From assembly GCA_947365485.1 (NCBI GenBank), contig CANAXK010000019.1, positions 1 through 14,391 on the forward strand: a stretch of DNA of 14,391 bases, read 5' to 3'. Under the pieces are notes generated by a model. That model did no database searches and was not told the origin of the DNA. It saw only the letters and a list, made by a program, of their open reading frames with translations. Positions within the stretch are counted from its first letter, which is position 1. Each line of letters starts with the position of its first letter. Of the stretch, positions 1 through 7,372 are shown piece after piece. The position numbers were made by a program, and so were the translations under genes. The stretch is from an uncultured bacterium. Lineage in GTDB: Bacteria; Cyanobacteriota; Vampirovibrionia; Gastranaerophilales; Gastranaerophilaceae.

Positions 1-955
1 CGGCGAAGCTGAATGGGAAGCAACAGGCTTGACCGGTAAAGACCTTTCAAGAGCAAACCTTAGCACCAATTCCCAGAACGGTCAGTGGGTCGTTGATTTG
101 GAATTTAACGGAGAAGGCACAAAGAAATTTGCTGACTTGACAAAACAACTTGTCGGCCAGCCAATGGCAATCTTCTTCAACGGCGAATTGCAATCCGCAC
201 CGGTTATCAGAGAAGCTATCACAGGCGGACGCGCACAGATTTCAGGCGGAGACAGCGGGTTTGTTTACGAAGAAGCAAAGAAAATGGTCGACCTCCTAAA
301 TGCCGGTGCACTTCCTGTTCCTGCAAAAATTATCGAAGAAAACACTGTAGGGCCTACTCTTGGCGCTGACAGTATCGCAAAATCAAAAGTTGCAGGCGCA
401 ATCGGACTTGGATTCGTAATGATATTTATGGCAATCTACTACAGGGCTCCGGGCTTGATTGCAGACTTGGCGCTTGTGCTCTACGGGCTTTTCCTGTTTG
501 CTTTGTTCAAAGCAATCCCGATTACGCTTACTCTTGCAGGTATTGCAGGGTTTATCCTGAGTATTGGTATGGCAGTTGACGCTAACATTCTTATTTTTGA
601 AAGAACAAAAGAAGAACTCAAGGCGGGCAGAACACTGTTTACTGCGATTAATTCAGGTTTTGACAGAGCGTTTACAAGTATTTTCGACTCAAACATGACA
701 ACGATTATCACCTGCGTAATCCTCTACTGCTGCGGTACAAGCATTGTAAAAGGTTTTGCGCTCACTCTTGCAGTCGGTGTAATTGTTTCAATGTTCTCTG
801 CGATTACGATTACAAGAAACTTCATGCACTTAATCTTCGGTACCGGAAAACTTACCCATCCTGAACTCTTCGGCTTGAAGGCAAGCGAAATCAATGACAG
901 CTTCCAGGCGGTTGAGACCAAGAGGGAGAAAGCGAAGTTCGGGATACTGGACTAG
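1..955 (+). CDS. secD: SecD, C-terminal part (protein translocase subunit)
   Basis: Membrane subunit of the SecDF complex, which uses the proton gradient to pull secreted proteins through SecYEG late in export. The reading frame is open from base 2 at the window edge, so the N-terminus (first membrane segment and much of the periplasmic P1 domain) lies outside. Visible are the end of P1 (WEATGLTGKDL near the edge, the GTKKFADLT region, then GGRAQISGG), the ALPVPAKI segment, and the family signature VGPTLGADSI leading into the membrane bundle. About five hydrophobic segments follow, with the conserved SIGMAVDANILIFERTKEE motif in the fourth. It ends with a polar cytoplasmic tail at TAG 953-955. 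secF starts 33 bases downstream on the same strand, the usual secD-secF order. Assignment is firm; only the 5' end is missing. Confidence 0.97.
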   Translation, partial: GEAEWEATGLTGKDLSRANLSTNSQNGQWVVDLEFNGEGTKKFADLTKQLVGQPMAIFFNGELQSAPVIREAITGGRAQISGGDSGFVYEEAKKMVDLLNAGALPVPAKIIEENTVGPTLGADSIAKSKVAGAIGLGFVMIFMAIYYRAPGLIADLALVLYGLFLFALFKAIPITLTLAGIAGFILSIGMAVDANILIFERTKEELKAGRTLFTAINSGFDRAFTSIFDSNMTTIITCVILYCCGTSIVKGFALTLAVGVIVSMFSAITITRNFMHLIFGTGKLTHPELFGLKASEINDSFQAVETKREKAKFGILD

Positions 956-988
956 GGCAGAGAGACTACAAGAAATAAGGACAAACAA

Positions 989-1939
989 ATGAAACTAGAT
1001 ATTGTAAAAAACAGATTTATATTTTTGGCACTGTCAGCACTGCTGCTCTTGCCGGGTATTGTTGCAATGATTTATTCAACAATCACTTATCCGACCCACA
1101 CACCTTTGAAAGTCGGTATTGACTACACAGGCGGTACTACACTACAGTACGGGGTTAAAGAAGCGATTAGCAACGACAAACTCTCTTCTGTAAGAAGCAG
1201 CCTTGAAAAGGGCGGAATCGAAAACCCTTACCTGCAAATCATTAACGTAAACTCACAACAGGATACTGATTTGAAATCAATCCTTTCAATCAGAACAAAG
1301 TTTATTGAAGAAGGCTCTGCTGACCAGGACAAGATAACAAACATCGTTGACAGCGAATTTGACTCACCTCAACTGGTTCAGGTGTCATCAGTCGGCCCTA
1401 CTTTAGGTATGGAACTCTTTAAAAACTCGCTTATCGCGCTCTCTCTTGCGCTCGTGGGGATTGTTGCTTACCTTACATTCAGATTCCAGTTTGACTATGC
1501 TCTTGCTGCAATTTTGGGACTCGTACACGATACCTTGTTCGTGCTCGGGGTGTTCTCAATTCTCGGGCTTGTCTACGGCGTGCAAATCGACGCGCTGTTT
1601 GTGACAGCGCTTCTCACTGTAATCGGGTTCTCTGTCCACGATACGATTGTCGTGTTTGACAGGGTGCGTGAAAACCTTAAGTACTACTCAAAGAAAATGT
1701 CTTTTGGCGAGATTATGAACGCAAGTATTAACCAGACTCTTGCAAGAAGTATCAATACTTCACTCACAACTTTGATTACCTTGCTAGCACTCTACTTCCT
1801 TGGCGGGGTGACAACAAGAGACTTCGTGCTTGCGATGATTCTCGGTATTGCAATCGGTACTTACTCAAGTATCTTCTTCTGCTCAACCCTGGTTGATGTT
1901 TGGGAAGACAAAAAGGTGCCTGGCAAAACCGCTGCGTAA
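989..1939 (+). CDS. secF: SecF, protein translocase subunit
   Basis: Partner of SecD in the proton-driven SecDF export motor of the inner membrane. The 316-residue protein begins with a membrane segment (about residues 10-30), followed by the GIDYTGGT motif typical of SecD/SecF. A short periplasmic domain comes next, then VGPTLGMELF and five further membrane segments. The SecF signature is clear: LGLVHDTLFVLGVF, then VIGFSVHDTIVVFDRVREN and a conserved RSINTSLTTL. Length is normal for the family. The ATG at 989 has an AAGG-type ribosome binding site at 977-980. It follows secD by 33 bases, so the two are probably cotranscribed, and a strong terminator at 1954-1989 closes the unit. Confidence 0.97.
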   Translation: MKLDIVKNRFIFLALSALLLLPGIVAMIYSTITYPTHTPLKVGIDYTGGTTLQYGVKEAISNDKLSSVRSSLEKGGIENPYLQIINVNSQQDTDLKSILSIRTKFIEEGSADQDKITNIVDSEFDSPQLVQVSSVGPTLGMELFKNSLIALSLALVGIVAYLTFRFQFDYALAAILGLVHDTLFVLGVFSILGLVYGVQIDALFVTALLTVIGFSVHDTIVVFDRVRENLKYYSKKMSFGEIMNASINQTLARSINTSLTTLITLLALYFLGGVTTRDFVLAMILGIAIGTYSSIFFCSTLVDVWEDKKVPGKTAA

Positions 1940-1953
1940 GAACAGGATTTATT

Positions 1954-1989
1954 GAAGGCGCCGGTCAGAATGCCTGGCGCCTTCCTTTT
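1954..1989 (+). terminator. Intrinsic terminator after secF
   Basis: A 9-base-pair GC-rich stem (GAAGGCGCC at 1954-1962 with GGCGCCTTC at 1976-1984) with a 13-base loop is followed by CTTTT at 1985-1989. It lies 14 bases after the secF stop and is a textbook rho-independent terminator for secDF. Confidence 0.88.
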
Positions 1990-2044
1990 GTAACACTTTG
2001 TTTACAATCTATCAAAAAAACTTTTTTACTGCTATTCTATTATT

Positions 2045-3442
2045 GTGAGAATAACACCAATTATCATGAATACATTCCGCCCCGAAGCCGGCGCGAGAAT
2101 CAACAATCATAATGATTGTTCTCAATACTCTGTATTGAGAATGCCTTCTGGATGCGATACCGTTTCGTTTACCGGCGGGGTACCAAATGGCGACCTGCTT
2201 AAGAAGCTGCTTGACTACAAGATTCCTGACATGTACTCCGGAAGGATTATGATGTCACCTTCAACCGTGCAGAGGTTTTTGAAACGCAAGGTCTTCTCAA
2301 GCTCTGTAAGAACAGTTGTAAAATCGCTTATTCCTTACGAGGACTGCCTTTATCCGGTCGAAAAATCCGTGCTCTCAATCCTGAAATCAGCCTCGCGCGC
2401 GAACCCTGACAGAAATATCGAAGACATCATTCACGAGATTGCGCCGATTCATCAGAAGCGCTTGAGAGCCATTCAGCAGCCTGTGTTCGACGAACTTGCA
2501 GAGCTCGCTAAAAATATGCCGGAAGAGCAACAGAAAAAGTTTGCAGAGCTTATGGAGTTTACAAAAGAAAAACTCGATTGCAAGCCAGTTGTGATGGAGT
2601 TTAGCGCAAAAGAGTTCAAGTACAAGCTAGCAAGAATCGAGGAAGGAATCAAGAGCCGGAACAATCCCCAAGAAGTCAGCACCATGAAAAAACTCATGAA
2701 AATGGCGCAGAATTTTTCAAGCTTCACTGAAGACGAGATGTTTGAGAAGGTTTCTGCTAAAAAAGGAATCAAGATGGCCAAAAAATTTAGAGTTGTTCAG
2801 AATTTTACCAGAAAACAGGCTGAAAACCTTAGACAGATTTCAAGGGTACTGCAATCCTCGCCTTTGAGCAAAGACAGAGAGCTCAACGATTTGCTGATAA
2901 AATCACGCGCGAGGATTTATAAGATTCCTGTAATCTACGCTTTTAACAGAAAATCCTTTATCTATGACCTTTTGAAGATTACAAAAGAGCTCGAGGACAA
3001 AAAACTGGCGCACAAAATGACCCAGACTGCAATCAAACTTCCGACTTCCAAACAGGACATTTCAGCTTTCATTGTAAAAGCGACAGGGAGTTCCTCGGAA
3101 AAAATCGGGTTTGATATGATTTACGGCACGATGGGCAGCATAGAGCACCTGACACCGGCTAAACGCGGCGGCGAGGATAAGCTTTGCAACTACGCGCTGG
3201 CCTCTGTTTCTATGAACGAGGAACGCGCTCACAAGTCTTTCCGCGAGCAGCTCAAGAAACACCCTGAAACATACCAGAACTGCCAGAAATACGTTGACAG
3301 ATTGATTGAACTCTACAATGACGGCACTTTTAAGAAGCTTGGCCTAAGCAGAGCGTACATCTTATCTTATGTCTCAAAAGTCTACAAGATGTCACCTGAA
3401 GAGAACAGGCTTGTGATTGATATAAGCAAGCTGAAGCAGTAA
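2045..3442 (+). CDS. Uncharacterised 465-residue protein with HNH-nuclease-like C-terminus
   Basis: Not recognised as a named family. The protein is basic and almost wholly helical in composition, with no signal peptide or membrane segment. Residues 38-44 read DTVSFTG, after which a long charged helical region runs to about residue 345. Residues 364-400 resemble an HNH endonuclease core: E-H at 367-368, G-G at 375-376, N382 and N391 with ER next to it, H396. The spacing fits the beta-beta-alpha motif, but the zinc-binding cysteines of many HNH proteins are absent. No good ribosome binding site is visible. GTG at 2045 is preferred because it gives MRITPI, the same opening as other proteins here; the alternative is ATG at 2066. 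A TATTAT -10-like sequence at 2038-2043 would favour the later start. It converges on the zinc-ribbon gene with a two-base gap. Nuclease activity is inference. Confidence 0.85.
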   Translation: MRITPIIMNTFRPEAGARINNHNDCSQYSVLRMPSGCDTVSFTGGVPNGDLLKKLLDYKIPDMYSGRIMMSPSTVQRFLKRKVFSSSVRTVVKSLIPYEDCLYPVEKSVLSILKSASRANPDRNIEDIIHEIAPIHQKRLRAIQQPVFDELAELAKNMPEEQQKKFAELMEFTKEKLDCKPVVMEFSAKEFKYKLARIEEGIKSRNNPQEVSTMKKLMKMAQNFSSFTEDEMFEKVSAKKGIKMAKKFRVVQNFTRKQAENLRQISRVLQSSPLSKDRELNDLLIKSRARIYKIPVIYAFNRKSFIYDLLKITKELEDKKLAHKMTQTAIKLPTSKQDISAFIVKATGSSSEKIGFDMIYGTMGSIEHLTPAKRGGEDKLCNYALASVSMNEERAHKSFREQLKKHPETYQNCQKYVDRLIELYNDGTFKKLGLSRAYILSYVSKVYKMSPEENRLVIDISKLKQ

Positions 3443-3444
3443 AC

Positions 3445-3960
3445 CTATTTTATAAGGTGCTTGTAAACCAAATCCTCAAAGAATTGTCTTCTTGGAGATG
3501 ATTTGATGTTTTTGTCTGCGTTCTTGCCAATAACATCGTGCAGGTTTTCTTTGTACAAAGAGTTCATAAGCGCATCAAGACGTTCGTTCTTTACTTCTTC
3601 TGCACCCCTGATTTTTTGAAGCTCGCCATTATCGAGGAATTTCGCACCGCAGGTGTTGCAAACATCGATTTCAACCCCGCCTGCTCCGGCGCCCATTTTA
3701 ACCATCGGAACATTGCAAAGTGGGCAAACTCTTGTTTCTGACTCGTCAACCTCGATGAAAGTCTTGCCGTCAATTGCATTAAGAATTTCGTCAATGTTTT
3801 CGTGAGGCTCGTCAAACTTGTTGAGCTCGCGGTTGTCAAAAAGTATCCCGCCGCAGCCTTCTGTGCAGATGTCAATATTGATACCGGCGTCCGGTATAAA
3901 AATCTTTTTCATTTCGTTATCACATGCAGGGCATTTAATTATTTCTTTGTTGTCAGCCAT
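3445..3960 (-). CDS. Double zinc-ribbon (zf-TFIIB-like) protein
   Basis: A 171-residue soluble protein with two tandem zinc-ribbon modules of the bacterial zf-TFIIB-like type. The first has C10-x2-C13 and C32-x3-C36 followed by GGILFDNRELNKF. The second has C79-x2-C82 and C101-x2-C104 followed by AKFLDNGELQKI. The repeated phrase (Cys pair, then F-D/L-D-N-x-E-L) is the family hallmark. The C-terminal 45 residues are basic and helical. The cellular role of this family is unknown; despite the name there is no reason to think it is a transcription initiation factor. The ATG at 3960 is preceded on the minus strand by a strong AGGAGA ribosome binding site (about 3968-3973). It lies 12 bases after leuD, so it is probably the last gene of the dnaN-leuD unit. 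Confidence 0.9.
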   Translation of the reverse strand: MADNKEIIKCPACDNEMKKIFIPDAGINIDICTEGCGGILFDNRELNKFDEPHENIDEILNAIDGKTFIEVDESETRVCPLCNVPMVKMGAGAGGVEIDVCNTCGAKFLDNGELQKIRGAEEVKNERLDALMNSLYKENLHDVIGKNADKNIKSSPRRQFFEDLVYKHLIK

Positions 3961-3972
3961 TGCTTATCTCTC

Positions 3973-4467
3973 CTATCCTAACACTAAGTCGCCATTCTTC
4001 CTGATATGCTCGATTAACCCTCCGTCGTTGAGGAGCCTTATCATAACATCCGGCAGGGGCTCTATTTGTATTATAGTACCTTTTGTCAAATTTTTTAATA
4101 CCCCGGCCTTGATATCCAAATCCAGCTCGTCTCCGGCGTCAATCCCAGCTGTGTCACACTCGATTGCAAGCAAGCCGATGTTTATTGCGTTCCTGTAAAA
4201 AATCCTCGCAAAAGACTTTGCAATAACCGCTCCCACGCCCGCAATTTTTATTATCTGAGGCGCATGCTCTCTTGATGAGCCCAGCCCGAAGTTGTTACCC
4301 GCAACAACAAAATCGCCCTTTGACATGTTCTTTGCAAAATTCTCGTCAGCATCCTCAAGCACATGCTTTGCAAACTCCTGCAAGTCAGAACGCAGGTGGA
4401 ACAAACGCCCCGGTGCGATGTGGTCTGTAGATATGTTGTCTCCGAATTTAAAAGCTCTTCCCTTCAT
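3973..4467 (-). CDS. leuD: LeuD-type small subunit of a hydro-lyase (3-isopropylmalate dehydratase family)
   Basis: The swivelling small subunit of an aconitase-family hydro-lyase, most likely the isomerisation of 2- to 3-isopropylmalate in leucine synthesis with the iron-sulphur large subunit LeuC. At 164 residues it matches the short (archaeal-type) LeuD class. The signature NNFGLGSSREHAP is at residues 58-70, followed by AKSFARIFYRNAINIGL. The start is placed at ATG 4467, behind AGAAAGGA on the minus strand; an upstream TTG at 4491 lacks such a site. The substrate-recognition loop after APGR reads LFHLRS, not the YLVY or YLRT types I associate with proven LeuD or homoaconitase, so a related hydroxyacid such as 2,3-dimethylmalate is possible. 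LeuC is not in the window. It sits between dnaN and the zinc-ribbon gene on the same strand. Confidence 0.88.
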   Translation of the reverse strand: MKGRAFKFGDNISTDHIAPGRLFHLRSDLQEFAKHVLEDADENFAKNMSKGDFVVAGNNFGLGSSREHAPQIIKIAGVGAVIAKSFARIFYRNAINIGLLAIECDTAGIDAGDELDLDIKAGVLKNLTKGTIIQIEPLPDVMIRLLNDGGLIEHIRKNGDLVLG

Positions 4468-4494
4468 TGAAATCCTTTCTATCTTTAGCAAAAT

Positions 4495-4528
4495 GCCTAG
4501 CTGCCCGACTTCTCAGCTGCCTAGCTGC
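4495..4528. repeat. Short direct repeat between dnaN and leuD
   Basis: The 10-base word GCCTAGCTGC occurs at 4495-4504 and again at 4519-4528, a 24-base period, with a partial CAGCTGC between them. It fills most of the gap between the dnaN stop and the leuD ribosome binding site. It may be a small expanded intergenic repeat; no function can be read from it. Confidence 0.6.
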
Positions 4529-4534
4529 ATCTGC

Positions 4535-5656
4535 CTATCCTCTCAACTGAACCGGCATTACAAGATACAAATAATCCTCGTCAGAACAAGGCGCAAATAC
4601 TGTCGCGCTAAGCGGAGTGTTAAGCTGAACCTTGATTTCTTCGGATTCCGCAATCTTGAGGAACTCAAGAATGAACTTGTAGTTGAACGCAATCGCAAGA
4701 GGTTCGCCCATGTACTTGATATCGATTTCGTCCTGCGAATTACCAGCCTCCGGAGAATCACCCGAAAGCTTGAGAGTGTTGTCCGCAAACTCAAATTTCA
4801 CAATGCTGTTCTTTTCGTTAACCATAACCGCAACTCTTTCAAGCGCAGAAATTAGGTTACTCTTCTCAACAGTCGCTTCTTTCGGGAATGACTGCGGGAT
4901 GAGCTGGTTATATTTTGGGAACTGACCCTGCATAAGCCTTGTTACAATCTTTGTCTTGTCGATTGTGATGACGATTTTTTTCATTTCCTTGCAAATCTTG
5001 ATTGTGTCAGATTCAGTGATGAGCGAAATCTTTGAAAGCTCTGAAAGCACTTTTGAAGAAATGAGCATCTCAAACGGGTTTTCACCGTCAGTGGAGTTGT
5101 TTTTCACAACCTCCCTAACCCTTGCAAGCCTGTTTCCGTCAGTTGCAGCCATCTCAAGCACATTTTTGTTAACCTCACAAACAACGCCTGATAAGAGGTT
5201 GTTGGTCTCATAACCGGCTGCTGCTGATACAACCTGCCTTATGGCTTTTGTAAACGGCCTTGTCTCGATTTCCATGCAGTCAGTCTCTGCAATGTTCTCC
5301 TCAACCTGCGGAAATTCGTTTGCTGAAATCCCTATAATGTCAAATTTTGAGTTTTTGCAGGTGATTGTTGCAGTTGAACCACTGAGCTCGAGGTTTATAA
5401 GCTCGTCATTGAGCCTTGAGAGGATTTCGCCAAGCTTCTTTGCGGGAAGCGTAAACTTGCCTTCTGTCTCAACACTCGCGTCAATCAGGGTAATTATTGA
5501 AAGGTCAAAGTCTGTTGCTGTTAATTTGATTTGATTTGTGCCGACTGTCTCAATGAGTACGTTTGCAAGCACGGGCTGCAAACCCTTAACTACAGTTGCT
5601 CTTTCTACTATCTTAATCCCGTTCAATAAATCATCTTTATTAGCAACAAACTTCAT
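4535..5656 (-). CDS. dnaN: DNA polymerase III beta subunit (sliding clamp)
   Basis: Ring-shaped clamp that tethers the replicative polymerase to DNA. The 373 residues match the family length of about 365-375. The N-terminus MKFVANKDDLLNGI and the domain phrases QPVLANVLIE, LTATDFDLSI, AATDGNRLARVREV and QGQFPKYNQLIP are all characteristic. The protein ends DEDYLYLVMPVQLRG, close to the usual Y-x-V-M-P-x-x-L ending, which forms part of the partner-binding pocket. Start ATG 5656 has a GAGGGG ribosome binding site seven bases upstream and a clear extended -10 promoter at 5678-5686. dnaA and recF are not adjacent, and no DnaA boxes stand out upstream, so nothing here suggests an origin. leuD follows after 67 bases on the same strand. 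Confidence 0.97.
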   Translation of the reverse strand: MKFVANKDDLLNGIKIVERATVVKGLQPVLANVLIETVGTNQIKLTATDFDLSIITLIDASVETEGKFTLPAKKLGEILSRLNDELINLELSGSTATITCKNSKFDIIGISANEFPQVEENIAETDCMEIETRPFTKAIRQVVSAAAGYETNNLLSGVVCEVNKNVLEMAATDGNRLARVREVVKNNSTDGENPFEMLISSKVLSELSKISLITESDTIKICKEMKKIVITIDKTKIVTRLMQGQFPKYNQLIPQSFPKEATVEKSNLISALERVAVMVNEKNSIVKFEFADNTLKLSGDSPEAGNSQDEIDIKYMGEPLAIAFNYKFILEFLKIAESEEIKVQLNTPLSATVFAPCSDEDYLYLVMPVQLRG

Positions 5657-5663
5657 CTTTATA

Positions 5664-5686
5664 CCCCTCGAATTGACATTATAACA
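5664..5686 (-). promoter_or_regulatory. Extended -10 promoter and ribosome binding site of dnaN
   Basis: On the minus strand TGTTATAAT (5686-5678) is a TGn-extended -10 element. The expected transcript start is near 5671, giving a leader of about 15 bases. GAGGGG at 5669-5664 is the ribosome binding site, seven bases before ATG. The -35 region is poor, as is common for extended -10 promoters. Confidence 0.75.
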
Positions 5687-5838
5687 CAGTAATTTTAATA
5701 CAAACGGGATAAATTTACAAGTAAAAACGACTGTTAGGCACTTAGTTAACTTCTGTAAATAACCCTCTTATATTAGGCAATTTATGCGCTCACTGTGCTT
5801 TTTATTATTTATAAATGTGTGTAGATAAAGGTGTGTGC

Positions 5839-6685
5839 GTGATAAATCCAATTTTGTACGAACATCAATATGCCAAACTCCCTGAAATCTATCAGGACTA
5901 CAAGTCATTGCGAAAAGCCGTCTCCCCAGACGATGACGACAGCTCAATATTTGACACAATCCCAATATATGGCAAACTCAAAGAACTCCCCTCCAAACTC
6001 GTGGGTCATGACTACAGCTGCGCCTCCGCGCTTGCCACTCTTGCAGTCCTCAACGGACCGGAAGAAATCGGCAACCTGTTTTCTGCAATGAAACAAATTA
6101 AGTCAAAATTCACGGGCAAGCCTTATACTCCTCCGTATGACAACAAGAGAGCAGCACCCGTTTTCGTTTTGCCGTGGAACAATTTTGCGTGATTACATGA
6201 ATCCCAACTCTCCGGATTGTGTGTTTCCAAAGTTGTCGAAATGGTTGTTGAAGTTTGACAAGAGTTTGCTTGAGACAAGGTTGGGTCGATTTATTTGTGA
6301 AAAATTAGGGATTAGTGTTGATAGAATAAAAACTGATATCCGAAGTATTTATTATACTGATGAAACTCCACGCTTTTTAAATGCATTTACATTCAAAACA
6401 AATAATCCATTCAAAGATTTGCTAGCACTAAGCATGACGCGTACCTCTGTTTTGGGCACACTTGCAATTGTCGGTATCGGCTCAATGCATGTCAAACACA
6501 AAGTTGATGACGGAGCAGATTTTCTAACAGAAGCAAAAAACACTGCGCTAAGCTTAGGCTCTACAATCGTAGGTGTTGGCTCTCTCGGTGCTCTTGGTGC
6601 GAAGCATTTCGGAGCAACAGGCTCTCTTCTTGGTGTTGCAGCTGGAACATTAATTGGTGCAAAGTTCTCAGGATTATTTTCGTAA
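5839..6685 (+). pseudogene. Frameshifted gene for a lineage-specific membrane protein
   Basis: Two adjacent reading frames look like halves of one protein of about 280 residues. The first runs from GTG 5839 (AAAGG ribosome binding site at 5827-5831; an ATG at 5815 in the same frame lacks one) to TGA 6190-6192, ending VLPWNNFA. The second frame carries on directly as RDYMNPNSPDC and stops at 6685. Removing one T from the run at 6183-6186, or restoring two bases at GCG/CGT, joins the frames. The N-terminal half is soluble with an acidic DDDD stretch. The C-terminal half has two glycine-rich hydrophobic segments (around LGTLAIVGIG, and the final 40 residues), suggesting membrane insertion. Family not recognised. 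The break could be real decay or a sequence error. A TATAAA at 5810-5815 could be its -10. It is divergent from dnaN. Confidence 0.7.
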
Positions 6686-6937
6686 GAGTTTTGTTAGGAG
6701 CTCTATGTCCTTATCGATACAGGGATCTGAATTTTTTACCAAATTTTTTATAGCTTTTAGAGTGTCAATTCCATCCTGTATGGGCATGTTTTTGAATAGA
6801 ACAACATCTGATACGAGACAAAATTGTAAATGATTTGTTATACAGCCTATCTGTTTGTACTCCTTTTGTGACCTTTGCAAATATTTCTGATTTACCGCCT
6901 GAGAATTAACGTTTGAATTAATACTATTAACTCGCAT
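6674..6937 (-). CDS. Small hypothetical protein (87 residues) with lineage-specific N-terminus
   Basis: Start ATG 6937 is set by an AGGAG ribosome binding site on the minus strand (6947-6943), four bases upstream, with a TATAAT -10 further upstream. The protein opens MRVNSINSNVNS, resembling the starts of three other proteins in this window. It is otherwise soluble and basic, with cysteines at 32, 40 and 73 and a helical, lysine-rich C-terminus (KNLVKNS, LLTKLLRK). No family is recognised. Its 3' end overlaps the end of the frameshifted membrane-protein gene by 12 bases in tail-to-tail orientation. Good start signals argue for a real, expressed gene. Confidence 0.7.
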   Translation of the reverse strand: MRVNSINSNVNSQAVNQKYLQRSQKEYKQIGCITNHLQFCLVSDVVLFKNMPIQDGIDTLKAIKNLVKNSDPCIDKDIELLTKLLRK

Positions 6938-6956
6938 AAAAACTCCTGACAGGTTT

Positions 6957-6962
6957 ATTATA
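6957..6962 (-). promoter_or_regulatory. -10 element for the 87-residue gene
   Basis: TATAAT on the minus strand (6962-6957) lies 10 bases upstream of the AGGAG site. It implies a leader of about 13 bases. No convincing -35 hexamer is seen at 16-18 bases. Confidence 0.55.
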
Positions 6963-7090
6963 CAAAAACTTAACATTAAGATTTGTAACAAATTTTTTCT
7001 AAACCCTAAAGTTTTTCAAAAAAATGCCGATATAAAAAGTGTAAGCAAAAACATAAACCCCAGAGAATTATACAGGAAAGGATTTAGAAT

Positions 7091-7246
7091 ATGCGTATCG
7101 AAAACGAAATGTTATCAAGATTCAACACAGAAGCAAACTTACAAATGAATTCAACAGAGGTAACATTGTCACAAGAATTGGACTTCTTCTTTGATAATGT
7201 GTTAGACACAGTTGTCGACTATTTCAAAGAAGAAGTCACTGTATAA
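7091..7246 (+). CDS. 51-residue acidic microprotein
   Basis: A short frame from ATG 7091 to TAA 7244-7246, beginning MRIENEMLSRF and ending FKEEVTV. Support comes from a strong ribosome binding site (GGAAAGGA at 7074-7081, about nine bases before ATG) and from a strong terminator 54 bases downstream, with no other gene between. The protein is acidic, has no cysteine and no membrane segment. Its C-terminal half (LDFFFDNVLDTVVDYFKEE) would form an amphipathic helix with aromatic residues on one face. A TATAAA at 7031-7036 might be the -10. No family is recognised. Its opening MRI resembles the N-terminal signature seen elsewhere here, but the match is weak. Confidence 0.65.
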   Translation: MRIENEMLSRFNTEANLQMNSTEVTLSQELDFFFDNVLDTVVDYFKEEVTV

Positions 7247-7299
7247 TTACTTACCCCTATTTACCCCCCTCAAAAATATACATTTTCCTCCAATTATAG

Positions 7300-7331
7300 A
7301 GCTGTAGAAATAATCTACAGCTTTTATTTTT
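7300..7331 (+). terminator. Intrinsic terminator after the microprotein gene
   Basis: A perfect 9-base-pair stem, AGCTGTAGA (7300-7308) with TCTACAGCT (7314-7322), has a five-base loop AATAA and is followed by TTTATTTTT (7323-7331). It separates the microprotein unit from the dCMP deaminase promoter that begins immediately after. Confidence 0.9.
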
Positions 7332-7344
7332 GCTCCGGCTCAGG

Positions 7345-7364
7345 TATAATGTTGCCAAAAGGAG
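7345..7364 (+). promoter_or_regulatory. -10 element and ribosome binding site of the dCMP deaminase gene
   Basis: TATAAT at 7345-7350 is followed by AAAAGGAG (7357-7364), eight bases before ATG 7373. The expected transcript start is near 7357. The -35 position falls in the T-rich tail of the preceding terminator and is weak. Confidence 0.65.
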
Positions 7365-7372
7365 CGTTCATT

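Noticed and set aside
1900..2112. Plus-strand 70-codon frame across the secF end and terminator
   Set aside because: It overlaps the secF stop region and runs through the terminator; no start signal and no protein-like sequence.
4558..5534. Several long frames opposite or out of frame within dnaN
   Set aside because: They are shadows of the dnaN coding sequence without start signals or recognisable motifs.
5657..5838. Replication origin next to dnaN
   Set aside because: No DnaA-box cluster, no dnaA, and the segment is fully used by divergent promoters.
6183..6192. Programmed frameshift in the membrane-protein gene
   Set aside because: The codons before the TGA (TTT GCG) do not allow good re-pairing in the new frame, and no stimulatory element is visible; decay or sequence error is simpler.
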